This document shows positions 14,349-22,401 of a stretch of 64,000 bases of DNA, piece after piece; position 1 is the stretch's first letter, and each line of letters begins with the position of its first letter. Made by a program: the position numbers and the translations under genes. The notes below the pieces were generated by a model. The model saw nothing but the letters and a program-made list of their open reading frames with translations, made no database searches and was not told where the DNA came from. Origin of the DNA: Microbispora siamensis (GTDB lineage: Bacteria > Actinomycetota > Actinomycetes > Streptosporangiales > Streptosporangiaceae); NCBI RefSeq assembly GCF_016863095.1, contig NZ_BOOF01000037.1, positions 1 through 64,000 on the forward strand, written 5' to 3'.

Positions 14349-16775
14349 TCACAGGTGGTCCGGGATCTCCGAGAACCTGGGCTCGGCCAGCGCCTGCGGC
14401 CCGGCGAAGCCGTCGCCCACGGAGGCGGCCAGGCGGAGGTAGGCGTCCCGGGTGGCCTGCTGGAGGCGGTCCAGGTCGATCTCCGCGCCCTCCTCCAGGT
14501 GGGCGTCGTACGGCACGCGGACCACCGTGCGGCAGCGGGCGGCGAAGTGGGCCTCCAGCTTGTCGAGGTCCACCGTGGACTTCGACCGGGGCCGTACGCT
14601 GCACAGCACCACGGTGGCGGCCCGGACGAGGTCGCCGTAGTGGTGCGCCTCCAGCCAGTCCAGCGTCGCCGAGGCCGCCCGGGCGCCGTCCACGGACGGC
14701 GAGCTGACCAGCACGATCTGGTCGGCCATGCCGAGCACACCCGACATGGCGGAGTGCAGGAGACCGGTGCCGCAGTCGGTGATGCAGATGGAGTAGAAGT
14801 TCTCCAGCACGTTCGCCACCGCGTGGTAGTCCTTGGCGCTGAAGGCCTCCGACACCGACGGGTCGCGGTCCGACGCCAGGATCTCCAGCCGCGAGGGCGT
14901 CTGGGAGGTGAAGGCCCGGATGTCCACGTACCGCTTGATCTGCGCGCGCTCGTTCAGCAGGTCGCGTACGGTGGCCGAGGTCTCCAGCTCGACCTTGTCG
15001 GAGAGCGTTCCACGGTCGGGGTTGGCGTCCACCGCGATGACACGGTCGCCGCGCACCTGCGCGAGCGTGGCGCCGAGTCCGACGGTCGTCGTGGTCTTGC
15101 CCACCCCGCCCTTGAGGCTGAGGACGGCGACCCGGTGGTGGCCGGTGGCGACGGGCGTGCGGGCGCGCTGCACGAGTTCACGGCGCCGCCGCACCTCCGG
15201 GGCCTCACCCGGCTTGATCAGCCCGGCGGACGCCTTGTAGACCAGCCGCCGCCAGCCCGTCGCGGGAGCGTTCCTCCGTCCCCGCAGCAGGGTGACCGGG
15301 TCGAGGCTGTCGGCGGTCGGCTTCGACCCCGCCGACCTCCCGGTCGTACGCGCGGGCGAACTGAAGGCCGAGACGGGGGGAGCCGGTCGGCGCGGGGGCT
15401 GGTAGGCCTCCCGCTCCGTCACCGCGTCCCGTTCCACAGCGGACGTCTGGTCCGGTGCGGGGCTCGGCGCCGACGCGCGCTCGGGCGCGGGTTGAGGTGC
15501 GGCGGGTGCGGGCGCTGGCGCGAGTTGAGGTGCGGGTGCGGCCGCCGGCGGGGGCGTCGGCGCCGCGATCGGACCCGGCTCGTACGGCTTGCGCTCCTCG
15601 GCGGCCAAGTCCTCCCGTAGCGAGCCGGTGAAGCGGTCGTCCGTGAAGTCCGGCGCGGTCTCGGCCCGTGGGGTGGCGAACGGAGACGGGATCTCCGGCG
15701 GCGCGGGCGGCTCCTCCGGCTCGGCGGGGGAGGCGGGGGCGGAGGGTTCCTGCTGGGCGGCCGGCACCGGCACGGCCGGCTCCAGCCAGCCACGCAGCGG
15801 CTCCCTCGTCGAGCCGGACGCCGGGGAGGCGAAGGGCTTGACCGACTCGCTGCCGGAGAACGCACCGATGTTCTTGTAGGCGTCGGTGTCCGCCGGGGAG
15901 CCGGGGAAGGCGCCGCCGGGAGCCCGTTCGCCGAACAGAGGGGTGGTGAAGGACGAGGGACCGCTCAGGCCGCCCGGCGGCGTGGTGGGGCGTCCCTCGT
16001 CCTCCGGCGACTCCTGGTCGTCGCCCGAGGCCCCCTCGGGGGACTCCGATCCCGCACCGGACGAGGCACCGAAAGACCCCGGGAAGGACGACTCCACAGA
16101 ACGATCCGACGGCGCGCCGAAAGAACCGAGAGGCGAATCGAACGGCGGGGCGCTCACCGGCCCGGTCGCCGTGGCGGATTCCTCGCCCTTCGTCTCCGGC
16201 GGTGCGCCGAACGCGCTGGGCGACTCGGCCGGCGACGGGTCCTCACGCTCCTCAGAGGGCGAGGACTCGGGCCTGGTCACGAAGGCCGTCGTGTCGCCGA
16301 AGGCCGCCGTGTCACCCACGTTCGTCGTGTCGCCGAAGTTCGTGTCGGAGAAGTTCGTCTCGCCGTACGCCGAGTCGGCGCCATACCCGGACCCAAATCC
16401 GGACTTTTCGCTACTTTCGTACCCAAAACCCTCGGAATAGCCTGCGCCGAAGAGGGGCTCGCGGACGGGGCCGGTGGACGACGCCTCCGAAGCGTCCTCC
16501 TGTACCGGAGCGCCGTACGCGGAGCCGGTCGCGCTGTCGGCCGTGCCGCGGAGCAGACCGCCGGACGCGGGCTCGGCCGGGACGAGGCTCCAGGGGTCGG
16601 CGGGGTACGGCGAGGCGGGCTCGGGGTCGGCGGGTGGCGGCGGTGGAGAGGCGAGCGTGGCGGAGGTGACCGCGCTGACCGCTATCTCCACCTCGTCGGG
16701 CATTTCCTTGATCGCGTCAAGCCATGCCAGCTGGTCCTCGAGAGAATGGGGATCCTCACGATCATGTCTCGCCAC
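14349..16775 (-). CDS. ParA/MinD-like ATPase with a very long disordered N-terminus
   Basis: An 808-residue protein. Residues 1-40 are helical and acidic. Residues about 40-500 are low complexity, rich in Pro, Ser, Ala, Gly and acidic residues, with a run of FGDT-like units near 130-165. The ATPase domain begins near 540: the deviant Walker A LKGGVGKTTTT (about 550-560), VIAVDANPDRGTLSD, ITDCGTGLLHSAM (Walker B) and LVSSPSVDGARAAS. Such proteins act in chromosome or flagellum-like positioning or with type VII secretion (EccI-like); no further partner is encoded here. GTG 16775 follows GAGGGGG. It stands alone between tRNA-Ser and a divergent oxidoreductase. Confidence 0.85.
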   Translation of the reverse strand: MARHDREDPHSLEDQLAWLDAIKEMPDEVEIAVSAVTSATLASPPPPPADPEPASPYPADPWSLVPAEPASGGLLRGTADSATGSAYGAPVQEDASEASSTGPVREPLFGAGYSEGFGYESSEKSGFGSGYGADSAYGETNFSDTNFGDTTNVGDTAAFGDTTAFVTRPESSPSEEREDPSPAESPSAFGAPPETKGEESATATGPVSAPPFDSPLGSFGAPSDRSVESSFPGSFGASSGAGSESPEGASGDDQESPEDEGRPTTPPGGLSGPSSFTTPLFGERAPGGAFPGSPADTDAYKNIGAFSGSESVKPFASPASGSTREPLRGWLEPAVPVPAAQQEPSAPASPAEPEEPPAPPEIPSPFATPRAETAPDFTDDRFTGSLREDLAAEERKPYEPGPIAAPTPPPAAAPAPQLAPAPAPAAPQPAPERASAPSPAPDQTSAVERDAVTEREAYQPPRRPAPPVSAFSSPARTTGRSAGSKPTADSLDPVTLLRGRRNAPATGWRRLVYKASAGLIKPGEAPEVRRRRELVQRARTPVATGHHRVAVLSLKGGVGKTTTTVGLGATLAQVRGDRVIAVDANPDRGTLSDKVELETSATVRDLLNERAQIKRYVDIRAFTSQTPSRLEILASDRDPSVSEAFSAKDYHAVANVLENFYSICITDCGTGLLHSAMSGVLGMADQIVLVSSPSVDGARAASATLDWLEAHHYGDLVRAATVVLCSVRPRSKSTVDLDKLEAHFAARCRTVVRVPYDAHLEEGAEIDLDRLQQATRDAYLRLAASVGDGFAGPQALAEPRFSEIPDHL

Positions 16776-16876
16776 CGTGTACCCCCTCGGGCTGGGCTAA
16801 TGGGGTAGCAAACACATTGCAGATTAGCGCCACGTAATACGGTGAATGCGGGCAACCGCCGAGTTCTCCGTCACGC

Positions 16877-16890
16877 TACTTTAGGTCACA
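16877..16890 (+). promoter_or_regulatory. Extended leaderless start of the quinone oxidoreductase gene
   Basis: TACTTT (16877-16882) fits the actinobacterial -10 form TAnnnT and lies 7 bp before ATG 16890. No ribosome site is visible, so the mRNA probably begins at or next to the start codon. No clear -35 is seen. Confidence 0.45.
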
Positions 16891-17852
16891 TGCGTGCGAT
16901 CGTGATTTCCGAACCCGGCGGACCTGAGGTTTTGGCCTGGCAGGAAGTGCCCGACCCGCGTCCCGGCGCAGGTGAGGTGGTCATCGAGGTCGCCGCCTCG
17001 GCCGTCAACCGGGCGGACCTGCTCCAGCGTCGCGGCTTCTATCCGCCGCCGCCCGGAGCCTCCGAGATTCCCGGACTCGAATGCTCGGGAACGATCATCG
17101 AAGTCGGCGAGAACGTCCCGCATCTCGCCCCCGGCGACCGGGTCTGCGCCCTGCTGGCCGGCGGCGGATACGCCGAACGGGTGGCGGTCCCCTGGCAGCA
17201 GGTGATGCCGGTGCCGGAGGGCGTCACGCTGGACGAGGCCGCCGGCCTGCCCGAGGTCGCCTGCACGGTGTGGTCGAACGTCTTCATGACCGCCCGCCTG
17301 CGCAAGGGCGAGACCCTGCTCGTCCACGGCGGCGCGAGCGGCATCGGCACCATGGCCGTCCAGCTCGCCAAGGCGTACGGCTCCCACGTGCTCGTGACGG
17401 CCGGATCGGCGGACAAGCTCGCACGCTGCCGCGAACTCGGCGCGGACGAGGGCGTGAACTACCGCGAGGAGGACTTCGCCGAGCGGTTCGAGGGCCGGGC
17501 CGACGTCATCCTCGACATCGTCGGCGCGAAGTATCTGCCCGGGAACCTCCGTGCCCTCGCCACCGGCGGCCGCCTGGTCGTCATCGGCATGCAGGGCGGC
17601 GCGAAGGGCGAGCTCGACCTCGGCACGCTGCTCGCCAAGCGGGCCGCGGTCCACGCGACCGGGCTGCGCAACCGCCCGGTGGACGACAAGGGCGTGATCT
17701 GCCGCGGCGTTGTGGACAACGTGTGGCCGCTCGTCGCCGCCGGGGCCGTACGGCCCGTGGTGCACGAGCGGATCCCCCTCGACCAGGCCGCCCGCGCCCA
17801 CCGGATGCTCGAAGAGGGCGAACACATCGGAAAGCTCCTGCTGGTCAGGTGA
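16890..17852 (+). CDS. NAD(P)H:quinone oxidoreductase, zinc-independent MDR family (PIG3-like)
   Basis: A 320-residue protein. The N-terminal GroES-like domain carries AVNRADLLQRRGFYPPPP and the PGLECSGTI motif. The nucleotide-binding domain has LVHGGASGIGTMAVQLAK and the signature NYREEDF. The structural and catalytic zinc ligands of alcohol dehydrogenases are absent, which places it in the quinone oxidoreductase branch. It uses NADPH to reduce quinones in the cytoplasm. ATG 16890 starts the conserved MRAIVISEPGG. The proteasome activator gene follows 64 bp downstream on the same strand; this pairing is seen in other actinomycetes. Confidence 0.92.
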   Translation: MRAIVISEPGGPEVLAWQEVPDPRPGAGEVVIEVAASAVNRADLLQRRGFYPPPPGASEIPGLECSGTIIEVGENVPHLAPGDRVCALLAGGGYAERVAVPWQQVMPVPEGVTLDEAAGLPEVACTVWSNVFMTARLRKGETLLVHGGASGIGTMAVQLAKAYGSHVLVTAGSADKLARCRELGADEGVNYREEDFAERFEGRADVILDIVGAKYLPGNLRALATGGRLVVIGMQGGAKGELDLGTLLAKRAAVHATGLRNRPVDDKGVICRGVVDNVWPLVAAGAVRPVVHERIPLDQAARAHRMLEEGEHIGKLLLVR

Positions 17853-17916
17853 GTTAGGTTGGATCGGGTGAGCACGGTGTGGCCCAGCGGAGCGAATCAG
17901 GAGTTGTAAGCGATCG

Positions 17917-18444
17917 ATGAACGCAGACGAGAGCACGCCGCAGATCGTGGTCGTGGGGCCGCAGGGCCTTTCGGTCTCCGGCGGCAACGGTAAGGGCGAG
18001 CACGAGGAGCGGTCCGTCGCCGACCTGGTGGAGCAGCCCGCCAAGGTGATGCGGATCGGCAGCATGATCCGCCAGCTGTTGGAGGAGGTGCGGGCGGCTC
18101 CCCTCGACGAAGCCAGCCGCAAGCGGCTCAAGGACATCCACCAGAGCTCCATCAAGGAGCTCGAGGAGGGCCTGGCCCCCGAACTGGTGGAGGAGCTGGA
18201 ACGGCTGTCCCTGCCGTTCAGCGACGAGAGCGAGACCCCGCCGAGCGACGCGGAGCTGAGAGTCGCGCACGCCCAGCTCGTCGGCTGGCTGGAGGGCCTG
18301 TTCCACGGCATCCAGACCACGCTGTTCGCCCAGCAGATGGCCGCGCGGGCGCAGTTGGAGCAGATGCGCCGCGCACTCCCCGGCGGCATGGGCCAGGCCG
18401 CGCAGGACGACCAGGGCCACCGCGCGGGCGGCCCCTACCTGTAG
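17917..18444 (+). CDS. bpa: Bacterial proteasome activator Bpa (PafE)
   Basis: A 175-residue protein of the Bpa/PafE family (former DUF2587). The core is helical (VADLVEQPAKVMRIGSMIRQ, EVRAAPLDEASRKRL, ELEEGLAPELVEELERL, LRVAHAQLVGWLEGLFHG), matching the four-helix bundle that forms a dodecameric ring. The C-terminus GGPYL is the hydrophobic-Tyr-X motif that docks into the 20S proteasome and opens its gate. It delivers unfolded proteins to the proteasome without ATP. A Gln/Ala/Met-rich stretch precedes the tail. Convergent with an HAD gene that ends 9 bp away. Proteasome genes themselves are not in the window. Confidence 0.93.
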   Translation: MNADESTPQIVVVGPQGLSVSGGNGKGEHEERSVADLVEQPAKVMRIGSMIRQLLEEVRAAPLDEASRKRLKDIHQSSIKELEEGLAPELVEELERLSLPFSDESETPPSDAELRVAHAQLVGWLEGLFHGIQTTLFAQQMAARAQLEQMRRALPGGMGQAAQDDQGHRAGGPYL

Positions 18445-18452
18445 AACCCCAC

Positions 18453-19262
18453 CTACCCGCTGACTCGGAACAGGGTCTCGAGCACGACCGCCACACCGTC
18501 GTCGTTGTTGGCCGCCGTCACGTGATCGACGGCGGCCAGCACGTCGGGGTGGGCGTTCGCCACCGCGTACGACGTGCCGGCCCAGGTCAGCATCGGCAGG
18601 TCGTTCGGCATGTCGCCGAAGGCGACCACCTCCGCGGGCTTGATCCCCCGCTCCTCGGCCAGTGTGGCCAGCGCCGTGGCCTTCGTCACGCCGTACGCGC
18701 TCATCTCGATCAACGCCCGCCCGCTGGAGTGGGTCGGGGTCACGATGTCGCCGACGATCTCCAGCACGCCGCGGTGCAACTCGTCGGGGTCCATCGAGGG
18801 GTGCTGCGCGAGCAGCTTGGCGCACGGCCGGGAGGTCAGCGCCGCGATGGCGACCATCCGGCCATAGGACAGCTCCCGGGCGTCCCAGCGCCCGAGCGCA
18901 TAGTCGGACTCGTGCGCGAAGCCACCCTCGTACTCGACCGAGAACGTGAGATCGGGCACATTCCGCCGCAGCCGGGTGACGCACTCTTCGAGGACGTCGG
19001 GGTCGATCAGGTGCGACTCGACGATCTCCTCGGTGTGGAGGTCGTACACGAGCGCGCCGTTCGCGCAGATGGCCAGCCCGCGGTGCCGTACGGCTCCCGC
19101 GACGGTGTGCATCCACCGGGGCGGCCGCCCGGTCACGAAGACGAGGGTGCCGCCGGCATCCTCCACCCGGGCGAAGGCGGCGGCGGTACGTGGAGAGACT
19201 GTTCCGTCGGTGCGCAGAGCGGTGCCGTCGAGGTCCGTGGCGACGAGGCGGGGGCAGGTCAT
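18453..19262 (-). CDS. HAD-IIB (Cof-type) phosphatase
   Basis: A 269-residue cytoplasmic HAD phosphatase. Motif I is ATDLDGTAL with the nucleophile Asp, motif II is VFVTGRPPRW, motif III includes the Lys of GVTKATALATL, and motif IV is VAFGDMPNDLPML. A C2-type cap is inserted between motifs II and III. Relatives dephosphorylate sugar phosphates or similar small molecules. ATG 19262 starts at the conserved TCPRLVATDLDGT; an upstream extension to 19313 lacks support. It is followed by bpa in convergent orientation and preceded by the cold-shock gene's long leader. Confidence 0.9.
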   Translation of the reverse strand: MTCPRLVATDLDGTALRTDGTVSPRTAAAFARVEDAGGTLVFVTGRPPRWMHTVAGAVRHRGLAICANGALVYDLHTEEIVESHLIDPDVLEECVTRLRRNVPDLTFSVEYEGGFAHESDYALGRWDARELSYGRMVAIAALTSRPCAKLLAQHPSMDPDELHRGVLEIVGDIVTPTHSSGRALIEMSAYGVTKATALATLAEERGIKPAEVVAFGDMPNDLPMLTWAGTSYAVANAHPDVLAAVDHVTAANNDDGVAVVLETLFRVSG

Positions 19263-19502
19263 GACAGGTTCCAGTGTGCACCGAGATAGGCCGTGCCATG
19301 CCCTCGGCCACACCCGGGGCGAGAAATCTCCTCCGGACGTGGAACACCAACGGGCTACATAGTGTTAGATGTGAAGGCGTTGTATTAGCTGTTCCCGTAG
19401 CGAAAACCAGTTTGACTGTATGAGCCACCCGGGGAGCTGTGCGACACACCCGGGGTCCACGAGGTGTGGTCCCCAAGATTCACTTCCTTAGGGAGAGCAG
19501 TA

Positions 19503-19706
19503 ATGGCTCAGGGAACCGTCAAGTGGTTCAACGCTGAGAAGGGCTTCGGCTTCATCGCACCGGACGGCGGCGAGCCCGACGTGTTCGTGCACTTCTCCGC
19601 GATCACGGGCAGCGGCTACCGCAACCTCGAGGACGGCCAGCGGGTCGAGTTCGAGGTCATCGCCGGTCCGAAGGGCCCGCAGGCGTCGAACGTCCGTGGC
19701 CTCTGA
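19503..19706 (+). CDS. Cold-shock protein (CspA family)
   Basis: A 67-residue single cold-shock domain: [18 protein letters not shown] contains RNP-1, and DVFVHFSAI is RNP-2. It is an RNA/ssDNA chaperone that melts mRNA structure. AGGGAGAG gives a good ribosome site for ATG 19503. About 240 bp upstream is noncoding, consistent with the long regulatory leader common in csp genes, though no precise structure could be assigned. A strong terminator follows at once, so it is monocistronic. Codon use is strongly biased, as expected for a highly expressed gene. Confidence 0.96.
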   Translation: MAQGTVKWFNAEKGFGFIAPDGGEPDVFVHFSAITGSGYRNLEDGQRVEFEVIAGPKGPQASNVRGL

Positions 19707-19720
19707 CCTGACGTGACGAA

Positions 19721-19752
19721 GGCGGGGCTCGCGTCGGCGAGCCCCGCCTTTT
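19721..19752 (+). terminator. Rho-independent terminator of the cold-shock gene
   Basis: GGCGGGGCTCGC (19721-19732) and GCGAGCCCCGCC (19737-19748) form a perfect 12-bp stem with a 4-nt loop, followed by TTTT. Confidence 0.92.
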
Positions 19753-19798
19753 GCGTACCCGGGGGCGCCCCGGCCGTCAGCGCCGCGGCGACCCCTTG

Positions 19799-19839
19799 GA
19801 AGGCCTCCGCGCATGAAAGTTTCACGCGCGGGGGCCTTC
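19799..19839. other. 14-bp near-perfect inverted repeat between csp and serS
   Basis: GAAGGCCTCCGCGC (19799-19812) faces GCGCGGGGGCCTTC (19826-19839) with one mismatch and a 13-nt loop that contains GAAAGTTTC, itself a dyad. No T run follows on either strand. It may be a second, factor-dependent terminator or a structured transcript end. Confidence 0.6.
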
Positions 19840-20001
19840 TTCGCACTCGGCGCTCCTCCAAACCGAGAGATTTACATCACATCTGACGCCCCTGCTGTCA
19901 AAGGTGCAGATCCCACTTTTCAGGGACATCCGAGGCTTCCGACCGCACGACGCCGCGCCAGGGAACCCGGCCGCCGCAGGAACCGCCCGGACACACACGA
20001 A

Positions 20002-20039
20002 GACCTCCGTACGCGGTGGGCGGCACCACGCCGGAGGTC
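20002..20039 (-). terminator. Possible serS terminator
   Basis: GACCTCCG (20002-20009) faces CGGAGGTC (20032-20039), about 20 bp after the serS stop on the minus strand. The stem is followed there by TCTTCGTGTGT, a weak U-rich tail. Assignment is tentative. Confidence 0.4.
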
Positions 20040-20059
20040 CTCGATGGAGGCCGGTAGGT

Positions 20060-21325
20060 CTACCGGGACAGCGGCTCCAGGACGTCGAGCCCGACGTACG
20101 GCCGCAGCGCCTTGGGGACGACCACCGAGCCGTCGGCCTGCTGGTGGTTCTCCAGGATCGCCACGATCCAGCGGGTGGTCGCGAGCGTGCCGTTGAGCGT
20201 CGCCACGTGGTGCGGCTTGCCGTCCTCGTCCTTGTAGCGCACCTTCAGGCGGCGAGCCTGGAAGTCGGTGCAGTTGGAGGTCGAGGTGAGCTCGCGGTAG
20301 CGGCCCTGCGAGGGGATCCACGCCTCGCAGTCGTACTTGCGGGCCGCCGAGGTGCCGAGGTCGCCCGCCGCCGTGTCGATGACGCGGTACGGCAGCTCCA
20401 CCTTCTCGAGCATCTCCTTCTCCCAGGCGAGCAGCCGCAGGTGCTCCTCGTGGGAGTCCTCCGGCCGGCAGTAGGAGAACATCTCGACCTTGTCGAACTG
20501 GTGCACCCGGATGATGCCCCGGGTGTCCTTGCCGTACGACCCGGCCTCGCGGCGGAAACAGGACGACCAGCCGGCGTAGCGCAGCGGCAGCGCGCGGGGG
20601 TCGAGGATCTCGTCGGAGTGGTAGGCCGCCAGCGGCACCTCGGAGGTGCCCACCAGGTAGAGGTCGTCCTCGGGCAGGCGGTAGATCTCCTTGTCGTGGG
20701 CGACGTGGAAGCCGGTGCCCTGCATCGACTCCGGCTTCACGAGCACAGGCGTGATCATCGGCGTGAAGCCCGCCTCGATCGCCTGCTGCATCGCCATGTT
20801 GAGCAGCCCGAGCTGAAGCCGCGCGCCGACACCCGTCAGGAAGAAGAACCGGGCGCCCGAGACCTTCGCGCCGCGCTCGATGTCGATCGCGCCGAGCAGC
20901 TCGCCCAGCTCGACGTGGTCGCGGGGCTGGAAGTCGAAGACCGGCTTCTCGCCGATCTCCTCCAGCACCACGTAGTCGTCCTCGCCGCCGGGGGGCGCGC
21001 CCTCCTCGACGATGTTCGGCACGGTCATGAGCAGCTCGTCGAGCTCGCTCGCCAGCGCGGCGGCCTCGGTCTCGGCCGCCTTCACCTGCGCGGCCAGCTC
21101 CTTCGCGCGGTCGAGCAGCGACTGGCGCTCGTCTCCGGACGCGCGGGACACCGACTTGCCGATGCTCTTCTGCTCGGCGCGCAGCGACTCGAAGTTGTTG
21201 AGCGCGGCACGGCGGCGCTCGTCGAGCGACAGCAGGGTCTCCACGACCGAGTCGTCCTCGCCGCGGACGCGCTGCGACGCCCGGAGCCGGTCAGGGTCCT
21301 CACGAAGGGTTCGCAGGTCAATCAC
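20060..21325 (-). CDS. serS: Seryl-tRNA synthetase
   Basis: A full-length (421 aa) class II synthetase. The N-terminal antiparallel coiled coil spans about residues 25-105 ([20 protein letters not shown]). Motif 1 is in the [16 protein letters not shown] region, motif 2 is [22 protein letters not shown], and motif 3 is [16 protein letters not shown]. It charges tRNA-Ser in the cytoplasm. It starts at GTG 21325, 38 bp after pheA, so it probably shares the pheA transcript. pheA-serS adjacency is usual in actinomycetes. Confidence 0.97.
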   Translation of the reverse strand: MIDLRTLREDPDRLRASQRVRGEDDSVVETLLSLDERRRAALNNFESLRAEQKSIGKSVSRASGDERQSLLDRAKELAAQVKAAETEAAALASELDELLMTVPNIVEEGAPPGGEDDYVVLEEIGEKPVFDFQPRDHVELGELLGAIDIERGAKVSGARFFFLTGVGARLQLGLLNMAMQQAIEAGFTPMITPVLVKPESMQGTGFHVAHDKEIYRLPEDDLYLVGTSEVPLAAYHSDEILDPRALPLRYAGWSSCFRREAGSYGKDTRGIIRVHQFDKVEMFSYCRPEDSHEEHLRLLAWEKEMLEKVELPYRVIDTAAGDLGTSAARKYDCEAWIPSQGRYRELTSTSNCTDFQARRLKVRYKDEDGKPHHVATLNGTLATTRWIVAILENHQQADGSVVVPKALRPYVGLDVLEPLSR

Positions 21326-21363
21326 GGCTCAAAGGCTACCGGAGCCGGTGCGGCTCCCGCCCG

Positions 21364-22284
21364 TCAAGCGAGACCGGCGCGGATCTTTCCGAGCCATTCG
21401 GCGGCCTCGGCGAAGTCCGTGTCGGTCGTACCCTCCTTGATCTGCGTCGGAACCCGGTCGGCCCGCGGATAGCTGCCGAGGAAACGCAGGTCGTCGCAGA
21501 GCCGGTGGAGGCCGGCGACGGCCTCTCCGACCCGGGCGTCGGCGATGTGACCCTCGAAGTCGAAGTGGAAGAAGTAGCGGCCGATGCCGTCCCCGGTGGG
21601 ACGCGACTCGATGCGGGTCAGGTTGACCCCGCGCACCGCGAACTCGCTCAGCATCTCCAGCAGCGCGCCCGGGTGGTCGTCGCGGAGGAAGGCCACGAGC
21701 GAGGTGCGGTCGGCGCCGGTGGGCTCGGGCAGCCGCCCGGGCCGGTTCACCTTGATGAACCGGGTGACGGTGTCGGAGCGGTCGCCGATGTTCGAGGCGA
21801 TCGCGTCGAGCCCGTAGTACTCCCCGGCGATGGCCGGGCTGATCGCCGCGTCGTACGGAGACTCGGGAGAGGCGACCTCCTGGGCGGCGGCGGCCGTCGA
21901 CGAGGCCGCGATCACCACGGCGCCGGGCATCTCACGCTCGATGAACCCGCGGCACTGGGTGTGGGCCGCCGGGTGGGTGATGACCCGCTTGATCTGGGCC
22001 AGTTCGGTGCCGGGCCGCACCAGCAGGGAGAACTCGACCGGGAGCAGCAGCTCACCGGTGATGTGGAGCGGCCTTCCCCCGGCCAGCTCGTCGAGGGTCT
22101 GGGTGATCGCCCCCTCCACCGAGTTCTCCAGCGGGACCACCGCGCCGTCCGCCGCGCCGTCACGGGCGGCGTCGAGCGCGACTCCGACGTTGGCGCAGGG
22201 CAGGCGCTCGGCATCCGGCTCCAGGAGTCGCAGGGCCGCCTCACAGAAGGTGCCCTGAGGCCCCAGGTACGCGAGCTTCGACAT
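21364..22284 (-). CDS. pheA: Prephenate dehydratase
   Basis: A 306-residue monofunctional prephenate dehydratase (phenylalanine pathway): prephenate to phenylpyruvate. The catalytic domain has YLGPQGTFCEAAL, VPLENSVEGAI and the substrate motif SDTVTRFIKV (TRF). A C-terminal ACT domain (SLVAFLRDDHPGALLEML, GVNLTRIESRPTGDGIGRYFFH) binds Phe for feedback inhibition. No chorismate mutase domain is fused. The start at ATG 22284 gives the conserved MSKLAYLGPQG. The upstream region contains three DnaA-box-like sites, and serS follows 38 bp downstream. Confidence 0.96.
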   Translation of the reverse strand: MSKLAYLGPQGTFCEAALRLLEPDAERLPCANVGVALDAARDGAADGAVVPLENSVEGAITQTLDELAGGRPLHITGELLLPVEFSLLVRPGTELAQIKRVITHPAAHTQCRGFIEREMPGAVVIAASSTAAAAQEVASPESPYDAAISPAIAGEYYGLDAIASNIGDRSDTVTRFIKVNRPGRLPEPTGADRTSLVAFLRDDHPGALLEMLSEFAVRGVNLTRIESRPTGDGIGRYFFHFDFEGHIADARVGEAVAGLHRLCDDLRFLGSYPRADRVPTQIKEGTTDTDFAEAAEWLGKIRAGLA

Positions 22285-22334
22285 GTCCTCAAGGGTATCC
22301 GCAGGTAGGTGTGGCGGGCATGCGGAGACACTCC

Positions 22335-22393
22335 TGTGGAAAACACCTAGGTCCGGCTCGTCCTGTGGACAAGCCCGCTCATCCTGTGGACAA
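22335..22393. promoter_or_regulatory. Cluster of three DnaA-box-like 9-mers
   Basis: TGTGGAAAA (22335-22343), TGTGGACAA (22364-22372) and TGTGGACAA (22385-22393) lie in the same orientation within 60 bp. The last two are exact complements of TTGTCCACA, the preferred high-GC actinobacterial DnaA box. Each is preceded by CC. They lie in the 117-bp gap upstream of pheA. Confidence 0.7.
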
Positions 22394-22401
22394 CCGCCCG
22401 G

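Noticed and set aside
22285-22401. Chromosome origin
   Set aside because: Only three boxes and no AT-rich unwinding element, dnaA or dnaN; too small for an actinobacterial oriC.
21326-22401. T-box leader for pheA or serS
   Set aside because: The gap is short and shows no T-box sequence; T-boxes in actinobacteria are mainly at ileS.
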